DNA from: WS-11 sp964405235
GTDB lineage: Bacteria; Eisenbacteria; RBG-16-71-46
DNA: 20,384 nucleotides
Direction: 5' to 3'
NCBI GenBank assembly: GCA_964405235.1
Contig: CAYONG010000213.1
Coordinates: forward strand, 1 to 20,384
Below the pieces are notes generated by a model that worked only from the letters and a program-made list of their open reading frames with translations, searched no databases and was not told where the DNA came from. Within the stretch, counting starts at the first letter, position 1. The number at the start of each line of letters is the position of its first letter. Both the position numbers and the translations under genes were made by a program. This document shows, in pieces, positions 8,092-15,007 of this stretch.

Positions 8092-8808
8092 CTACATCCC
8101 GTCCACCCGCGCCCGCGCTGTCCGGAAGATGCCATGCCACATCGCGCGCGTGAGCCGACCGGTATTCGTGTTCTGGCGGCTGGGATGGAACGAGCAGATG
8201 ACCACCGTGCCGTCGGGCAGCCGCGACTCGACACCGTGTCCGAAGCGCGGCCGCTCGCGCGCAGGGAGCTTCTCCCACCAGCCCGACGCCCGCAGCCACG
8301 CCTCCCACCCGATGCGCCCGAGCAGCACGACCACGCGCACCCGCCTGAGCAGCCGGTGCTCGGCGGCGAGGAACGGCCGGCAGCGCTCGAGCTCGGCGCG
8401 GGTGGGCTTGTTCGCGGGCGGGGCGCAGCGGGCGGAGGCGGTGACATAGCAGCCGGAGAGCTGCAGGCTATCGCCCCGCCCGGTCGAGTCCGGCTGGTTG
8501 GCGAATCCGAATCGGTGGAGCGCCTCGTAGAGCCAGCTGCCGCTCGAATCCCCGGTGAACACGCGTCCGGTCCGGTTTCCCCCGTGGGCCGCCGGGGCGA
8601 GACCGATCACCAGCAGCCGCGCCGCGGGGTCGCCGAAGCCCGGCACCGGCCGGCCCCAGTACTCCTGGTCGCGGAAGGCGCGCTTCTTCTCTCGCGCGAC
8701 GCGCCCGCACCACTCGCGCAGCCGCGGGCAGCGCTCGCAGGCGATGACGGAGCGCTCGACCGCGGCGAGGCTCACGAACGCGGCGGGGGTCCGGCGGGCA
8801 GGTGGCAT
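8092..8808 (-). CDS. Family 5 uracil-DNA glycosylase (UDGb) with Fe-S cluster
   Basis: DNA repair enzyme of 238 residues that removes uracil and often hypoxanthine or other deaminated bases from DNA. The catalytic motif GLAPAAHGGNRTGR (69-82), followed by FTGDSSG, is diagnostic of UDGb: it has Ala where families 1 and 4 have Asp or Glu. The second motif, HPSRQNTNTGRLT, starts at His208. Cys24, Cys27, Cys128 and Cys143 have the C-x2-C...C-x14-C spacing of the 4Fe-4S cluster in family 4 and 5 enzymes. ATG 8808 puts the protein in register with the family; the open frame to 9015 would run into the divergent permease gene. There is no Shine-Dalgarno, but a TACCAT element nine bases ahead suggests a leaderless mRNA. 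A repair enzyme of this type suits a GC-rich genome exposed to cytosine deamination. Confidence 0.93.
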   Translation of the reverse strand: MPPARRTPAAFVSLAAVERSVIACERCPRLREWCGRVAREKKRAFRDQEYWGRPVPGFGDPAARLLVIGLAPAAHGGNRTGRVFTGDSSGSWLYEALHRFGFANQPDSTGRGDSLQLSGCYVTASARCAPPANKPTRAELERCRPFLAAEHRLLRRVRVVVLLGRIGWEAWLRASGWWEKLPARERPRFGHGVESRLPDGTVVICSFHPSRQNTNTGRLTRAMWHGIFRTARARVDGM

Positions 8809-8817
8809 CGGGCGACG

Positions 8818-8823
8818 ATGGTA
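8818..8823 (-). promoter_or_regulatory. Candidate -10 element giving a leaderless glycosylase mRNA
   Basis: Minus strand TGCTACCAT, with TACCAT ending nine bases before the ATG. The region reads TGCTACC-A-TCG...CCCGATGCC and closely resembles the bases before the FdhF-like gene (TGCTACC-C-TCG...CCCGATGCC). No -35 is evident. Confidence 0.45.
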
Positions 8824-8895
8824 GCACCCTGCCCGGTGGCCTGAGAGCCCGCTGTCGGACATGGACTTAGCGTCAGCCGACCGCGGCGATGCGGC

Positions 8896-8924
8896 TTGCT
8901 TCCGGCCTGCCGAGCCCCTAGATT
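8896..8924 (+). promoter_or_regulatory. Candidate promoter for permease gene, near-leaderless
   Basis: TTGCTT (8896-8901), a 17-base spacer, then TAGATT (8919-8924). The -10 end lies eight bases before GTG 8933, so the transcript would start at or next to the start codon. If real, the upstream ATG at 8861 cannot be the start from this promoter. Confidence 0.4.
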
Positions 8925-8932
8925 CCCCCACC

Positions 8933-10918
8933 GTGCTCGAGCGATTGCGTGGAATGCTGATCGGCGGTCCCAAGAACCTCTTCGACCCGCGCATCCACCA
9001 CAGCATGGCCCTCATTGCCTTTGCGGCGTGGGTGGGCTTGGGCTCCGACGGACTTTCCTCGTCGTCCTACGGCCCGGAAGAGGCCTTCCTTCAGCTCGCC
9101 GAGCACCGCCATCTCGCCCTCTATCTCGTGCTGGCGACCATCGCCACGGTGTTCCTCATCTCGACGGCCTACAGCCAGGTGATCGAGCTGTTCCCCACCG
9201 GCGGCGGCGGCTACCTGGTCGCGACCAAACTCCTCGGGCCCACCGCCGGCGTCGTGGGAGGCTCGGCGCTGGTCGTGGATTACGTCCTCACCATCGCGAT
9301 CTCGGTCGCCTCGGGCTGTGACGCCATCTTTTCGTTCCTGCCTCCCGAATGGCGAGCCTGGAAGATCGTCGCGGCGCTGACGATCGTCACCCTGCTCACC
9401 AGCCTCAACCTGCGCGGGGTCAAGGAGTCGGTGGCGGTGTTAACGCCGATCTTCCTCACCTTCGTCGTGACCCACGTGGTGCTGATCGTCTACGGCATCC
9501 TGACCCACGGCACCGAGCTCGTCCCGCTGGTGGGCGAGACCGTGCAGGAGACCCGGACCGCCGTGGATCAACTCGGGCTGTGGACCGTCGTCGCGCTTTT
9601 CCTGCGCGCCTACTCGCTCGGCGGCGGCACCTACACCGGCATCGAGGCGGTGAGCAACAGCACCGACATCCTGCGCGAGCCTAAGGTGGAGACCGGTAAG
9701 CGCACGATGCTCTACATGTCGATCTCGCTCGCGTTCACCGCCGGCGGCATCCTGCTCTGCTACCTGCTCAACGATGTGCAGCACGAGACCGGCAAGACGC
9801 TGAACGCATCCCTCTGGGAGGGCATCACGCAGAGCTGGAGGGTGGGCGGGACCTCGATCGGACCGGTGATCGTCTGGATCACCTTGTTGTCTGAAGGCGC
9901 GCTGCTATTCGTCGCCGCCCAGACCGGCTTCCTGGCCGGGCCACGCACGCTGGCATCAATGGCCGTGGATCTCTGGGTGCCCAAGCGCTTCGCGCATCTC
10001 TCCGAGCGGCTCGTGACCCAGAACGGGATCGTGACCATGGGGGTGGCGGCCGGTCTGGTCATGCTTTACACGGGCGGCGCGGTCAAGATCCTCGTCGTCA
10101 TGTACTCGATCAACGTGTTCATCGCCTTCACGCTCACCCAGGCCGGAATGGCGCGGCACTGGTGGACGACGCGGGGGACGCAGGAGCACTGGCGCCGGCG
10201 CTTCATCATCGCAAGCATCGGCACGCTGGTGTGCGCCGGCATCCTCGTGCTCACGGCGGTGCTCATGTTCGATCGCGGCGTCTGGGCGACGTTGATCGTG
10301 ACCGGGGTACTGATCGCCTCCTGCTTCCTGGTGCGCCGCCACTACCGCCGCGTGCGGCAGTTGCTCTCCTCGCTCGACGAGGTGCTCACCAACCTGCCGA
10401 TGCCCGAGCCCAAGAGCCCGCCGGAGCTGGGTCCCGACGGCCCCACCGCGATCGTGCTGGTCGAGTCCTACGCCGGGCTCGGCATCCACACGCTGCTCAG
10501 CATCCAGCGGCTGTTCCCGCGGCACTTTAAGAACTTCGTGTTCTCCTCGGTCGGGCTGGTGGACTCGGGGCAGTTCAAGGGCGTGCACGACGTGCAGGCG
10601 CTCGAGGACAAGGTGCGCGTCGGTCTCGAGAAGTACGTGCAGCTCGCCAACCGGATGGGCTACTACGCCGAGTACCGGATCACGCTGGGCACCGACCTGA
10701 TCGCCGAGCTCGAAGGCCAGTGCCACGATCTGATCAAGGAGTTCCGCCGTCCAGTGGTGTTCGCGGGCCAGCTCGTGTTTCAGCGCGAGAACGTGTTCAC
10801 GCGCTCGCTCCACCACGAGACGTCGTTCTCGATCCAGCGCCGGCTGCAGTTCACCGGCATCCAGGTGATCATCCTCCCGATCCGTGTGTGGGAGCGTCGC
10901 CGCGCGCCGCGGACCTGA
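8933..10918 (+). CDS. KimA-like APC superfamily permease with cytosolic C-terminal domain
   Basis: Membrane transporter of about 661 residues with around twelve transmembrane segments, followed by a soluble domain of about 165 residues. It resembles the KimA (YdaO) potassium/proton symporter branch of the APC superfamily: GLGSDGLSSSSYGPEEAF corresponds to KimA's ALSSVAYG, FPTGGGGYLVATKLLG to its YPQGGGAYIVS, SALVVDYVLTIAISVASG to its first-repeat helix, and TGIEAVSNSTD to TGVEAISNA. Other APC members move amino acids, so K+ is the preferred but not proven substrate. The tail (AIVLVESYAGLGIHTLLSIQR onwards) has alternating strands and helices. Start: GTG 8933 gives VLERLRGMLIG, matching KimA's short N-terminus; ATG 8861 adds 24 residues of unconserved character, and ATG 8954 is a further option. 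It lies 24 bases ahead of fabI and may be cotranscribed. Confidence 0.87.
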   Translation: MLERLRGMLIGGPKNLFDPRIHHSMALIAFAAWVGLGSDGLSSSSYGPEEAFLQLAEHRHLALYLVLATIATVFLISTAYSQVIELFPTGGGGYLVATKLLGPTAGVVGGSALVVDYVLTIAISVASGCDAIFSFLPPEWRAWKIVAALTIVTLLTSLNLRGVKESVAVLTPIFLTFVVTHVVLIVYGILTHGTELVPLVGETVQETRTAVDQLGLWTVVALFLRAYSLGGGTYTGIEAVSNSTDILREPKVETGKRTMLYMSISLAFTAGGILLCYLLNDVQHETGKTLNASLWEGITQSWRVGGTSIGPVIVWITLLSEGALLFVAAQTGFLAGPRTLASMAVDLWVPKRFAHLSERLVTQNGIVTMGVAAGLVMLYTGGAVKILVVMYSINVFIAFTLTQAGMARHWWTTRGTQEHWRRRFIIASIGTLVCAGILVLTAVLMFDRGVWATLIVTGVLIASCFLVRRHYRRVRQLLSSLDEVLTNLPMPEPKSPPELGPDGPTAIVLVESYAGLGIHTLLSIQRLFPRHFKNFVFSSVGLVDSGQFKGVHDVQALEDKVRVGLEKYVQLANRMGYYAEYRITLGTDLIAELEGQCHDLIKEFRRPVVFAGQLVFQRENVFTRSLHHETSFSIQRRLQFTGIQVIILPIRVWERRRAPRT

Positions 10919-10942
10919 GCGCCTTCGGCTGAGAGGAGCCCC

Positions 10943-11719
10943 ATGTACGCCATCGATCTGACCGGCAAGCACGCCCTGGTGATGGGCGTGGCCAACCACC
11001 GCAGCCTCTCGTGGGCCATCGCCCAGAACCTGCACAAGGCCGGGGCGACCGTGTGCCTGACCTACGCCGGCGAGCGGCTCAAGTCCATGGTCGAGGAGCT
11101 GGCGGCGACGCTGCCCCGCACGCTGGTGCTGGAGTGCGATGTCACGCGCGACGAGACGATCGACGCCGTGGCGCGGCGGCTCGCCGCGGACTGGGGCTCG
11201 CTCGAGGCGCTGGTCCACGGCATCGCCTTCGCCCGCAAGGAGGACCTCGAGGGTGAGTTCGTCGCCACCCCGCGCGAGGGCTTCCAGATGGCGCTCGACG
11301 TGAGTGCCTACTCGCTCCTGAACGTCACCAACCGCATGCGCCCGCTGCTCGAGAAGCACGGGGCGAGCATCGTCACACTCTCGTACCTCGCCGCCGAGCG
11401 CGCGGTGCCCTCCTACAACGTCATGGGGAGCGCCAAGGCGGTGCTGGAGCAGAGCGTGCGCCAGCTCGCCTACGAGCTGGGCCCGAAGAACGTGCGCATC
11501 AACGCGCTTTCGGCCGGCCCGGTCAGCACGCTGGCCGCGCGCGGCATCCACGGCTTCACCGACATGCTGAAGAAGCACGCCGAGAAGGCGCCGCTCAAGC
11601 GCAACATCACCAAGGACGAGGTGGGCAAGGCGGGGCTCTTCCTGCTCTCGGACCTGGCGAGCGGCATCACCGGCGAGGTGCTCTATGTGGACGCCGGCTA
11701 CCACATCATGGGGTGGTAG
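10943..11719 (+). CDS. fabI: Enoyl-[acyl-carrier-protein] reductase (NADH)
   Basis: Last reductive step of each cycle of type II fatty acid synthesis: reduces trans-2-enoyl-ACP with NADH in the cytoplasm. The 258 residues match FabI length. Seen: the atypical SDR cofactor motif GVANHRSLSWAIA (15-27), ECDVT (64-68), SYLAAERAVPSYNVMGSAK with Tyr148 and the Tyr158-x6-Lys165 pair that characterise FabI, and INALSAGPVSTLAARGI near the substrate loop, ending in ADIMGW-like YHIMGW. GAGAGGAG lies four to five bases before the ATG, a clear Shine-Dalgarno. The FabI-type sequence makes FabK, FabL or FabV less likely. It faces the end of the DUF6029-type gene with four bases between the stops and no obvious terminator. 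Confidence 0.96.
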   Translation: MYAIDLTGKHALVMGVANHRSLSWAIAQNLHKAGATVCLTYAGERLKSMVEELAATLPRTLVLECDVTRDETIDAVARRLAADWGSLEALVHGIAFARKEDLEGEFVATPREGFQMALDVSAYSLLNVTNRMRPLLEKHGASIVTLSYLAAERAVPSYNVMGSAKAVLEQSVRQLAYELGPKNVRINALSAGPVSTLAARGIHGFTDMLKKHAEKAPLKRNITKDEVGKAGLFLLSDLASGITGEVLYVDAGYHIMGW

Positions 11720-11723
11720 GCGC

Positions 11724-13271
11724 CTAAAACCGGGTCACCAGCCGTAGCTCGGCGCCGCGGAACGGTCGCACCTCGTAGCAGGTGCCGCCCGTGCACGCCC
11801 GGCCGCCCCGGCGCTGCCCGAGGAAGAACGTCGCCTCGTGGTGCTCGGAGACGGTCGCGCGCAGGATGCACGCAAGGAATCGGCGCGGGTCCACGCGCGC
11901 ATCGGAGGCGAACGCCGGGTCCTCCTGAAGCGGATCGGTGCTCCGCTCCCAGGCGATCGTGGCGCTCCCGAGCCGCGCACGGCTGGCGGTGAGGGCGGCG
12001 TAGAGATCAGCGAAGGAGACTGACGGAATGCCGACCTGATCGCGCGTCGCCTCGAGCCGCTGGACGTCGGCCGCGACCGACCAGCGCCCGTCCACCCGCC
12101 AGGTCCCGCTCGCGCCGTAGATCCGGCGCCCGGCGATGGACGAGAACCCGTCCTCGCCCTCATCCCAGAACGCGGTCGCCTCCCACACCCGCGCCTCATC
12201 GGGCGCGGCGTGAATCTCGATGTAGCGCTCGTCGAACCGGTCGCCCCGCCCATCCGAGCGGCTGAAGTTTGCGGTGACCGTGCCCCACGGCTGCGCGGTC
12301 CACGAGCCCTCGAGCTGGAAGCCGCGCTCCCGGCCGGCGTTCAGCACGTGGGTGGCCCGGTTCAGGAGCGTCGCGGCGTGCTCGCGCACCAGCGAGGGGG
12401 GGTCGTTGATGCCGAGGCGGAACTCGCGGTAGTCCTTCCACTCGGCCGAAAGGGCGAAGGCTCCGGCGAGCAGGTTCGCGGCAGCGTAGAGCGCGAACGT
12501 ATCGCGCTCGCCGGTGCGCAGCCCCCACCAGTCGCCGAACGGACGGTCGGCCTGCGCGTACTCGACGTAGATGGGAAGCGCCGCGGAGGCGACCCCGGCC
12601 ATGCGCAACGGGTCCAGCTCCACGAACCCCGAGCCGAACTCGCGCTGGGTCCCGAGCCCGTTCGAGGTGCGCAGGTAGGCCGCCCCAATCCGCGCTTGGC
12701 GCCAGACCGTGCCGGCGATCTGGCCGCCGGAGAGCGTGCCGGTATAGCGCTCGAGACCGAACAGCTCGTTCTCGGGCGCGGCCGAGAACTCGCCCGAGTT
12801 GGGCGAGCCGCCCATCAGGCGACCGGCCACCGGCCCCCATGCCCCGTCCACGAGCACCCCGTCCACGTCGCGCGACGGTCCGTAGCGCGAGCGTACGCCG
12901 GGCTGGTCGAGGATCACCGCCGGCAGCTCGAACGAGCGGTGGATGAGCCCGCGGCCCAGGATGGTGTAGAAGTTCCCCACCCGTACGCGCAGCCGCTCGT
13001 CCGACCACTCGGCCCAGCGCTGGGTGAGGGCCTCGTAGTCGAACTGGTCCTCGCTGTTACGGTTTTGCTCGAAGCGTGCCCCCACCCGTCCGCTCGCGAA
13101 CCCGTACTCGATCTGGAACTGGTTGTAGAGGTCGGTGCGGTTCCGGGGCTCGGTGAACGGCACATTGCCGCTCTGGGCTTCGAGCAGGTTGGTGACTGCG
13201 GGCTGGGCGGCGAGGGAGCTGGGCAGGATCCCGATCAGTAACAGGGCCACCGCCCAAGCGCGGCCCGTCAC
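11724..13271 (-). CDS. DUF6029-type outer-membrane beta-barrel protein
   Basis: Exported protein of 515 residues with signal peptide (AVALLLIGILPSSLAAQ) and a run of short amphipathic strands ending in LRLVTRF, a typical outer-membrane C-terminal Phe. The block VGNFYTILGRGLIHRSFE (about residues 97-114) matches the hallmark of DUF6029 proteins, whose function is unknown. Two Cys (in RACTGGTCYEV) near the C-terminus could form a disulfide, which would suit the two thiol-redox proteins encoded just upstream. GTG 13271 overlaps the preceding stop by four bases (GTGA), and no separate Shine-Dalgarno is present, so translation is probably coupled. Last gene of a three-gene operon. Family assignment is from the hallmark block and fold, not a search. 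Confidence 0.75.
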   Translation of the reverse strand: MTGRAWAVALLLIGILPSSLAAQPAVTNLLEAQSGNVPFTEPRNRTDLYNQFQIEYGFASGRVGARFEQNRNSEDQFDYEALTQRWAEWSDERLRVRVGNFYTILGRGLIHRSFELPAVILDQPGVRSRYGPSRDVDGVLVDGAWGPVAGRLMGGSPNSGEFSAAPENELFGLERYTGTLSGGQIAGTVWRQARIGAAYLRTSNGLGTQREFGSGFVELDPLRMAGVASAALPIYVEYAQADRPFGDWWGLRTGERDTFALYAAANLLAGAFALSAEWKDYREFRLGINDPPSLVREHAATLLNRATHVLNAGRERGFQLEGSWTAQPWGTVTANFSRSDGRGDRFDERYIEIHAAPDEARVWEATAFWDEGEDGFSSIAGRRIYGASGTWRVDGRWSVAADVQRLEATRDQVGIPSVSFADLYAALTASRARLGSATIAWERSTDPLQEDPAFASDARVDPRRFLACILRATVSEHHEATFFLGQRRGGRACTGGTCYEVRPFRGAELRLVTRF

Positions 13272-13819
13272 GGCTGCGGGGTGATGCTCGAGTCGGGAAG
13301 CAACCCTTCGATCGCCTTTTCCAGCGCTTCGGTCTCACCAGGCCGCCAGCCCTGCGTCACGTGCACCATCCGGCCCTCAGCCGATATGAGCACGCTGGTC
13401 GGGACCGCCCGCGCCTGGTAGCGCTGCTGGAGGCTGCCATCCTCATCGAGGACGATCGGGAAGCCGAGACCGAGCCGCTGCGCCATGGGTCGGACTTTCG
13501 GGAAGTTGCGCGGGCCGTCGACCGATACGCCGATCACCGTGAGACCGCGCGGCGAAAAGCGGCGGTGGAGCGCGTCCAGCTCGGGCAGGGCGGCGAGGCA
13601 CGGCTTGCACCAGGTCGCCCAGAAGTCGAGCAGCACCGGGCCCCGGGAGCGGAGCGCGGCAAGATCGAGTACCTCTCCCGTGACGCTCTTCACCTTGAAT
13701 GTCGGCGCAAGCGGCGGCTCCGCCGCGCGGGCGGGCGGGGCACTCGCCAGCAGAACCAGCGCCAGCAGGCTCGACGCGAGCGTGGCACGCGCGACGCCAG
13801 CGGTGAGCGGGCGCCTCAC
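13268..13819 (-). CDS. TlpA/ResA-like exported thioredoxin
   Basis: Periplasmic or membrane-anchored thiol-disulfide oxidoreductase of 183 residues. An N-terminal hydrophobic segment (TLASSLLALVLLASAPPARA) serves as signal peptide or anchor. The thioredoxin core follows: VLLDFWATWCKPC with the redox pair Cys71-Cys74, LTVIGVSVDG, and the cis-proline region ARAVPTSVLIS with Pro140. Family members reduce cytochrome c maturation partners or other extracytoplasmic cysteines. GTG 13819 overlaps the stop of the selenoprotein gene by four bases (GTGA), and its own stop overlaps the DUF6029-type gene by another GTGA, so all three are one coupled operon. The likely partner is therefore the Sec-containing protein upstream or the outer-membrane protein downstream; that is inference. 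Confidence 0.93.
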   Translation of the reverse strand: MRRPLTAGVARATLASSLLALVLLASAPPARAAEPPLAPTFKVKSVTGEVLDLAALRSRGPVLLDFWATWCKPCLAALPELDALHRRFSPRGLTVIGVSVDGPRNFPKVRPMAQRLGLGFPIVLDEDGSLQQRYQARAVPTSVLISAEGRMVHVTQGWRPGETEALEKAIEGLLPDSSITPQP

Positions 13820-14679
13820 GGCAGGACGACCACCCGGTGGACCAGATGCCGGGTGCCGACCCGTGCCCGCACGAGGTAGATCCCCGGCGCGAGCGCGGCG
13901 CCCGAGGCATCCGTGTGCGGCCAGGGGAATCGGGTGACGCCGGCTGGGACCGCTCCGTCCCAGACCGTCGCGACCCTGCGGCCGCCGATGTCATGCACCG
14001 ACACCGTCGCCGACGGCGGTCCGCCGGCGGGGATCGCCAGCTCGAGCGTCGACGCGCCGCGCGCGGGGTTGGGCGAGCTGGTCAGCCGGAACGCCACCGA
14101 TCCGGCTCCCGGCTCCACTCCGACCACCTGGGTCACGAGCGAATCCACGCACCCCTTGATCTCGTTCAGGTGGTAGCGATTCCCGTGCGGCCAGATGAGC
14201 GCCGCGTGGTAGCGCACGATGCCCTGCTTGCTCACGACGACGTAGTTGTCAAAGGTGCCGTAGAGCGTCGCGAAGTTCCCTCCGGTGGCGATGGCCCCGT
14301 TGAGGAGCAACGGGTATGTCGCGCCGGTCTGGGTCTTGAACCCACGCAGGTCGACCGCGGTCCCGTTGTATTCGTCCACGCCCACCACCTGCACCTGCCC
14401 CGGGTAGTTGGTCTCGTAGTACTGGGCGATGTCCGCTTGCACCGACCGACCGTCGGCGAGGCAGAACTCTCAGCCATAGCCGAGCAGGAAGAAGACGATG
14501 ACCTTGCCTGAATAGTCGGCGAGTGTGCGCGGCGTGACCTGCCCGATGGACGGGAAGTCGAGCTGGTTCTTGGTGAAGTTCGGGGCCGTATTTCCAGGGC
14601 TGACAATGGCCGCCGCCGGGCTGGCAAGGCAGGCGGCAAGGACCAGCCCGGCGACTTGGGGCAGCGGGTGCTGACGCAT
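13816..14679 (-). CDS. Predicted selenoprotein: exported thioredoxin-fold (redoxin) protein with Sec-x-x-Cys and C-terminal sorting-like domain
   Basis: 287 residues if TGA 14472-14470 is read as selenocysteine (U70). Both sides are in one frame. N-terminal side: signal peptide (VAGLVLAACLASPAAA), then GNTAPNFTKNQL, TLADYSGKVIVFFLLGYG; then U70-E-F-C73; then DIAQYYETNYP, VQVVGVDEYNGT, the long ATYPLLLNG, DNYVVVSKQGIVRYH and LNEIKGCVDSLV. This is the usual redoxin order, with U at the first Cys of CxxC. From about residue 204 (SSPNPARG) to the end is a FlgD-like/type A sorting-like domain (VSVHDIGGRRVATVWDG, APGIYLVRA). ATG 14679 has CGGAGGG six bases ahead. First gene of the operon with the TlpA-like and DUF6029-type genes. 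A selenocysteine-insertion hairpin follows the TGA. The alternative, a nonsense mutation or restart at GTG 14442, is much less likely. Specific substrate is unknown. Confidence 0.85.
14433..14472 (-). promoter_or_regulatory. Bacterial SECIS element following in-frame UGA
   Basis: After UGA (14472-14470), the RNA folds as a lower stem CUGC/GCGG, an internal loop (CU against CAA), an upper stem CGCCGAC/GUCGGUG of 7 pairs with one G-U, and an apical loop GGUCG. The loop begins 18 nt after the UGA. In E. coli fdhF, as I recall it, 18 nt also separate the UGA from an apical GGUC, whose G and U contact SelB. A shorter competing fold (CCGA/UCGG) exists. The hairpin is entirely inside the coding sequence, as expected in bacteria. 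Confidence 0.78.
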
Positions 14680-15007
14680 CGATGGCCCTCCGTATCGTGC
14701 CGTGACCGGGATCTCCTCCGGTCCCTGATCGTGGATCTGGGGTCCGGCATGCTCCATACGGGGGCTTGTCCATCCCGTGACGCCGGACGACCCCACCCGC
14801 ACGGGTGCGGCGGAGGGGCCGCAGACACCGGGATGCCGGGCGGCGCCCAGTCTAGCGTGCACGTCCATGATAATGCACCTTGCACGGGAAAGGTGCCCGT
14901 AGAATCGGCTTGGAGCCCCCACGGAATAGCCCCCGACCTCTGGCGTAGTTCCTGCGTAACCGACGCGTGGACCACCTAACCCGCGTCCTCACCAGAGGAG
15001 GAAGGCC
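14680..15007. promoter_or_regulatory. Divergent intergenic region with possible shared operator
   Basis: 328 bases without a gene between two divergent starts. Possible -10 elements: minus GCTAGACT (TAGACT at 14854-14849) for the selenoprotein operon, plus TAGAAT (14900-14905) for the secreted-protein gene; neither has a good -35. Between them is a 7-bp dyad GCACCTT-8-AAGGTGC (14875-14896), which would cover the -35 region of both. Strong Shine-Dalgarno sequences end both leaders: CGGAGGG for the minus gene and GAGGAGGAAGG for the plus gene. I see no further gene, tRNA or terminator. Confidence 0.4.

Noticed and set aside
8809..9015. N-terminal extension of the uracil-DNA glycosylase
   Set aside because: Adds 69 residues of no recognisable family sequence and overlaps the divergent permease start region.
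9956..11704. Long minus-strand open frame (582 residues) over the permease and fabI
   Set aside because: Covers two well-supported plus-strand genes; His/Glu/Arg-rich composition typical of antisense GC-rich frames.
13816..14442. A separate 208-residue gene starting at GTG 14442
   Set aside because: No Shine-Dalgarno, no signal peptide, begins in mid-thioredoxin fold and just after a UGA flanked by in-frame coding sequence; it is the downstream part of the selenoprotein.
14937..14998. CCTCTGG/CCAGAGG inverted repeat that could cover the Shine-Dalgarno of the secreted-protein gene
   Set aside because: Only 7 bp across a 48-base loop; expected by chance in GC-rich sequence and not supported by other pairing.
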